Source: Palaemon carinicauda
Taxonomy: Eukaryota > Arthropoda > Malacostraca > Decapoda > Palaemonidae
Length of the DNA: 64,000 bases
Reading direction: 5' to 3'
NCBI RefSeq assembly: GCF_036898095.1
Contig: NC_090745.1
Span: 85,675,717 to 85,739,716, forward strand
Part shown: one piece after another, positions 62,480 through 64,000 of the stretch
How positions within the stretch are numbered: position 1 is the stretch's first letter
Layout: the number at the start of each line of letters is the position of its first letter
Translations under genes and position numbers: made by a program
The notes under the pieces: generated by a model
What the model saw: only the letters and a program-made list of their open reading frames with translations
Told to the model about the DNA's origin: nothing
The model's database searches: none

Positions 62480-63325
62480 GTCTTGACAGCATTTATGGAA
62501 GGCGACTGGATGGTCTCTCTCGACCTTCAGGAGGCATACTTCCACATTCCTATACACCCGGATTCCCAACCGTTTCTGAGGTTTGTTTACAGGAATGTGG
62601 GGTACCAGTTTCGAGCCCTGTGCTTTGGCCTTAGTCCTGCGCCTCTCGTGTTTACGAGGCTCATGAGGAATGTGGCAAAATCCCTCCATCTATCGGGGAT
62701 CCGAGCCTCCCTGTACTTGGACGACTGGCTTCTCAGAGCATCGTCCAGCCTTCGCTGTCTGCAGGATCTACATTGGACGTTGAGTCTAGCCAGGGAGTTG
62801 GGACTGTGGTCAACCTAAAAGTCCCAACTGATCCCATCCCAGATTATTCTATTTTTGGGGATGGAGATTCGCAGTCAAGCCCTGCTCGAAGTCCAACTAA
62901 TGCTGAAAAGAAAACGTTTATTCAGTCAGGAGTTGGAACAGTCTCGTAGGGACTCTCTCATCCCTGGAGCAGTTTGTCTCACTAGGGAGACTACCCCTTC
63001 TGCCTCTCCGGTTCCATCTAGCCTCTCACTGGAACTAGGACAAGACATTAGAGACGGTATCATTCCCAGTCTCCGAACCAATAAAGGCATGCCTGAAATG
63101 GTGGGACAGCAATATCAGTCTGAGAGAGGGACTATCCCTAGCAGTCAAGAACCCAAACCACGTGTTGTCCTCAGACGCGTCGGGTTTGGGTTGGGGTGCG
63201 ACCCTGGACGGTCGGGAATGCTCGGGTCTGTGGACCTCAAGTCAGAAGAGCATGCACATCAACGGCAAGGAGCTATTAGCAGTCCACTTGGCCTTGATGA
63301 TATTAGAAAGCGTCTTCGAAACTAA
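62480..63325 (+). pseudogene. A4 RT palm, frameshifted
   Basis: The frame 62381-62818 carries WMVSLDLQEAYFHIPIH, FGLSPAPLVFTRLM and YLDDWLLRA, all catalytic RT motifs. A small deletion near 62808 shifts the frame, and downstream homology continues as IILFLGMEIRSQA. The N-terminal RT region before residue ~60 has been replaced by the rearranged gag end. Confidence 0.82.
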
Positions 63326-64000
63326 GTGGTAGAGGTCAACTCAGACAACACCACAACTTTGGCGTACATCTCCAAGCAAGGAGGCACACACTCCTTCACG
63401 CTGCTCGAGATCGCAAGGGACCTTCTCTTATGGTCAAGAATTCGAGGCATCTCCCTGTTGACGAGATTCATCCAGGGGGACTTGAACGTCTTGGCAGACT
63501 GTCTCAGTCGGAGGGGTCAGGTGATACCCACGGAATGGACCCTCCACAAGGACGGGGGCAAGAGTCTTTGGGCTACTTGGGGTCAACCCACCATAGACCT
63601 CTTTGCCTCCTCGTTGACCAAAAGGTTACCAATCTTTTGCTCTCCAGTCCTAGATACAGAAGCAATCTACATAGACGCGTTTCTACTGGATTGGTCTTTT
63701 ATGGACTTATATGCATTCCCACCATTCAAGATAGTCAACAAGGTACTGCAGAAGTTCGCCTCTCACGGAGGGACAAGGTTGACGTTGGTTGCTACCCTCT
63801 GGCCCGCGAGAGAGTGGTTCACCGAGGTACTTCAATGGCTGGTAGACTTTCCAAGAAGTCTTCCTCTAAGGGTAGATCTGTTACGTCAGCCCCACGTAAA
63901 GAATGTCCATCAAAGCCTCCCCGCTCTTCGTCTGACTTCCTTCAGACTATCGAAAGACTCTCAAGAGCTAGAGGCTTTTCGAAGGAGGCAGTCAGTGCGA
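63150..64000 (+). pseudogene. A4 RNase H and pol tail, partial
   Basis: SSDASGLGWGATL and GKELLAVHLAL are followed, after a shift near 63320, by VNSDNTTTLAYISKQGG and TRFIQGDLNVLADCLSRR, then WATWGQPTIDLFASSL. The overlapping YR frame is entering at the window end (SKDSRELEAFRR in the pol frame). Confidence 0.8.

Larger units (their letters stand above)
59282..64000 (+). mobile_element. DIRS family A copy A4, cut by window end
   Basis: It starts at TTTTTAAATATTTAACTTAG, the same left tip as A1. It has a left ITR with GGTGAATATATA, the 11-codon gag start and ~0.9-kb non-coding segment as in A3, degenerate gag (60690-62400), an RT palm (62500-62817), RNase H and pol tail (63150-64000), all with frameshifts. 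The YR, ICR and right ITR lie outside. It has an A1-type terminus with an A3-type interior. Confidence 0.88.

Overview
This window looks like a nuclear genome segment from an arthropod, most likely a decapod crustacean. The evidence is spliced exons of a eukaryotic tRNA-modification gene, long TTA and CT microsatellites, several non-LTR retrotransposon families, and above all a very high density of DIRS-type (tyrosine-recombinase) retrotransposons, which are known to be abundant in decapods. The species assignment is inference. I see no prokaryotic operons, CRISPR arrays or rRNA, and I recognised no tRNA gene.

Host gene: three exons on the + strand (30469-30599, 40311-40357, 58079-58269) join in frame into the N-terminal half of TRMT13, the tRNA 2'-O-methyltransferase. 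They encode its CCCH finger, its CHHC (U11-48K-type) finger and the start of the linker. The catalytic domain lies beyond the right edge. Intron 1 (9.7 kb) is about 92% DIRS sequence. Intron 2 (17.7 kb) holds two more DIRS copies and two LINEs. Exons 1 and 2 lie only about 60-75 bp from DIRS termini.

DIRS family A has four copies: A1 (2645-9150, -), A2 (30659-37172, +), A3 (47757-53864, +) and A4 (59282 to the window end, +). Layout is left inverted terminal repeat (ITR), gag, RT/RNase H overlapping a tyrosine recombinase (YR) frame, internal complementary region (ICR) and right ITR. A2 is nearly intact with identical ITRs. A3 also has identical ITRs but a scrambled interior. A3 and A4 share a roughly 0.9 kb non-coding segment inside gag.

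DIRS family B has five copies: B1 (1-2532, -, cut by the window edge), B4 (24285-26845, +), B5 (26850-30393, -), B2 (37617-40036, +) and B3 (40420-47742, +). All are decayed or internally deleted. Their termini are unrelated to A in sequence but identical in layout, and their Gag N-terminus carries the same cysteine spacing as family A. Family B gag contains a hypervariable tandem-repeat zone.

By region: 1-9150 is B1 plus A1. 9151-23520 is a LINE- and microsatellite-bearing stretch with a foldback element. 23520-30393 is a minisatellite and the B4/B5 tail-to-tail pair. 30393-58269 is the TRMT13 exons and DIRS-filled introns. 58270-64000 is a possible third DIRS terminus and A4. DIRS elements together cover roughly two thirds of the window.
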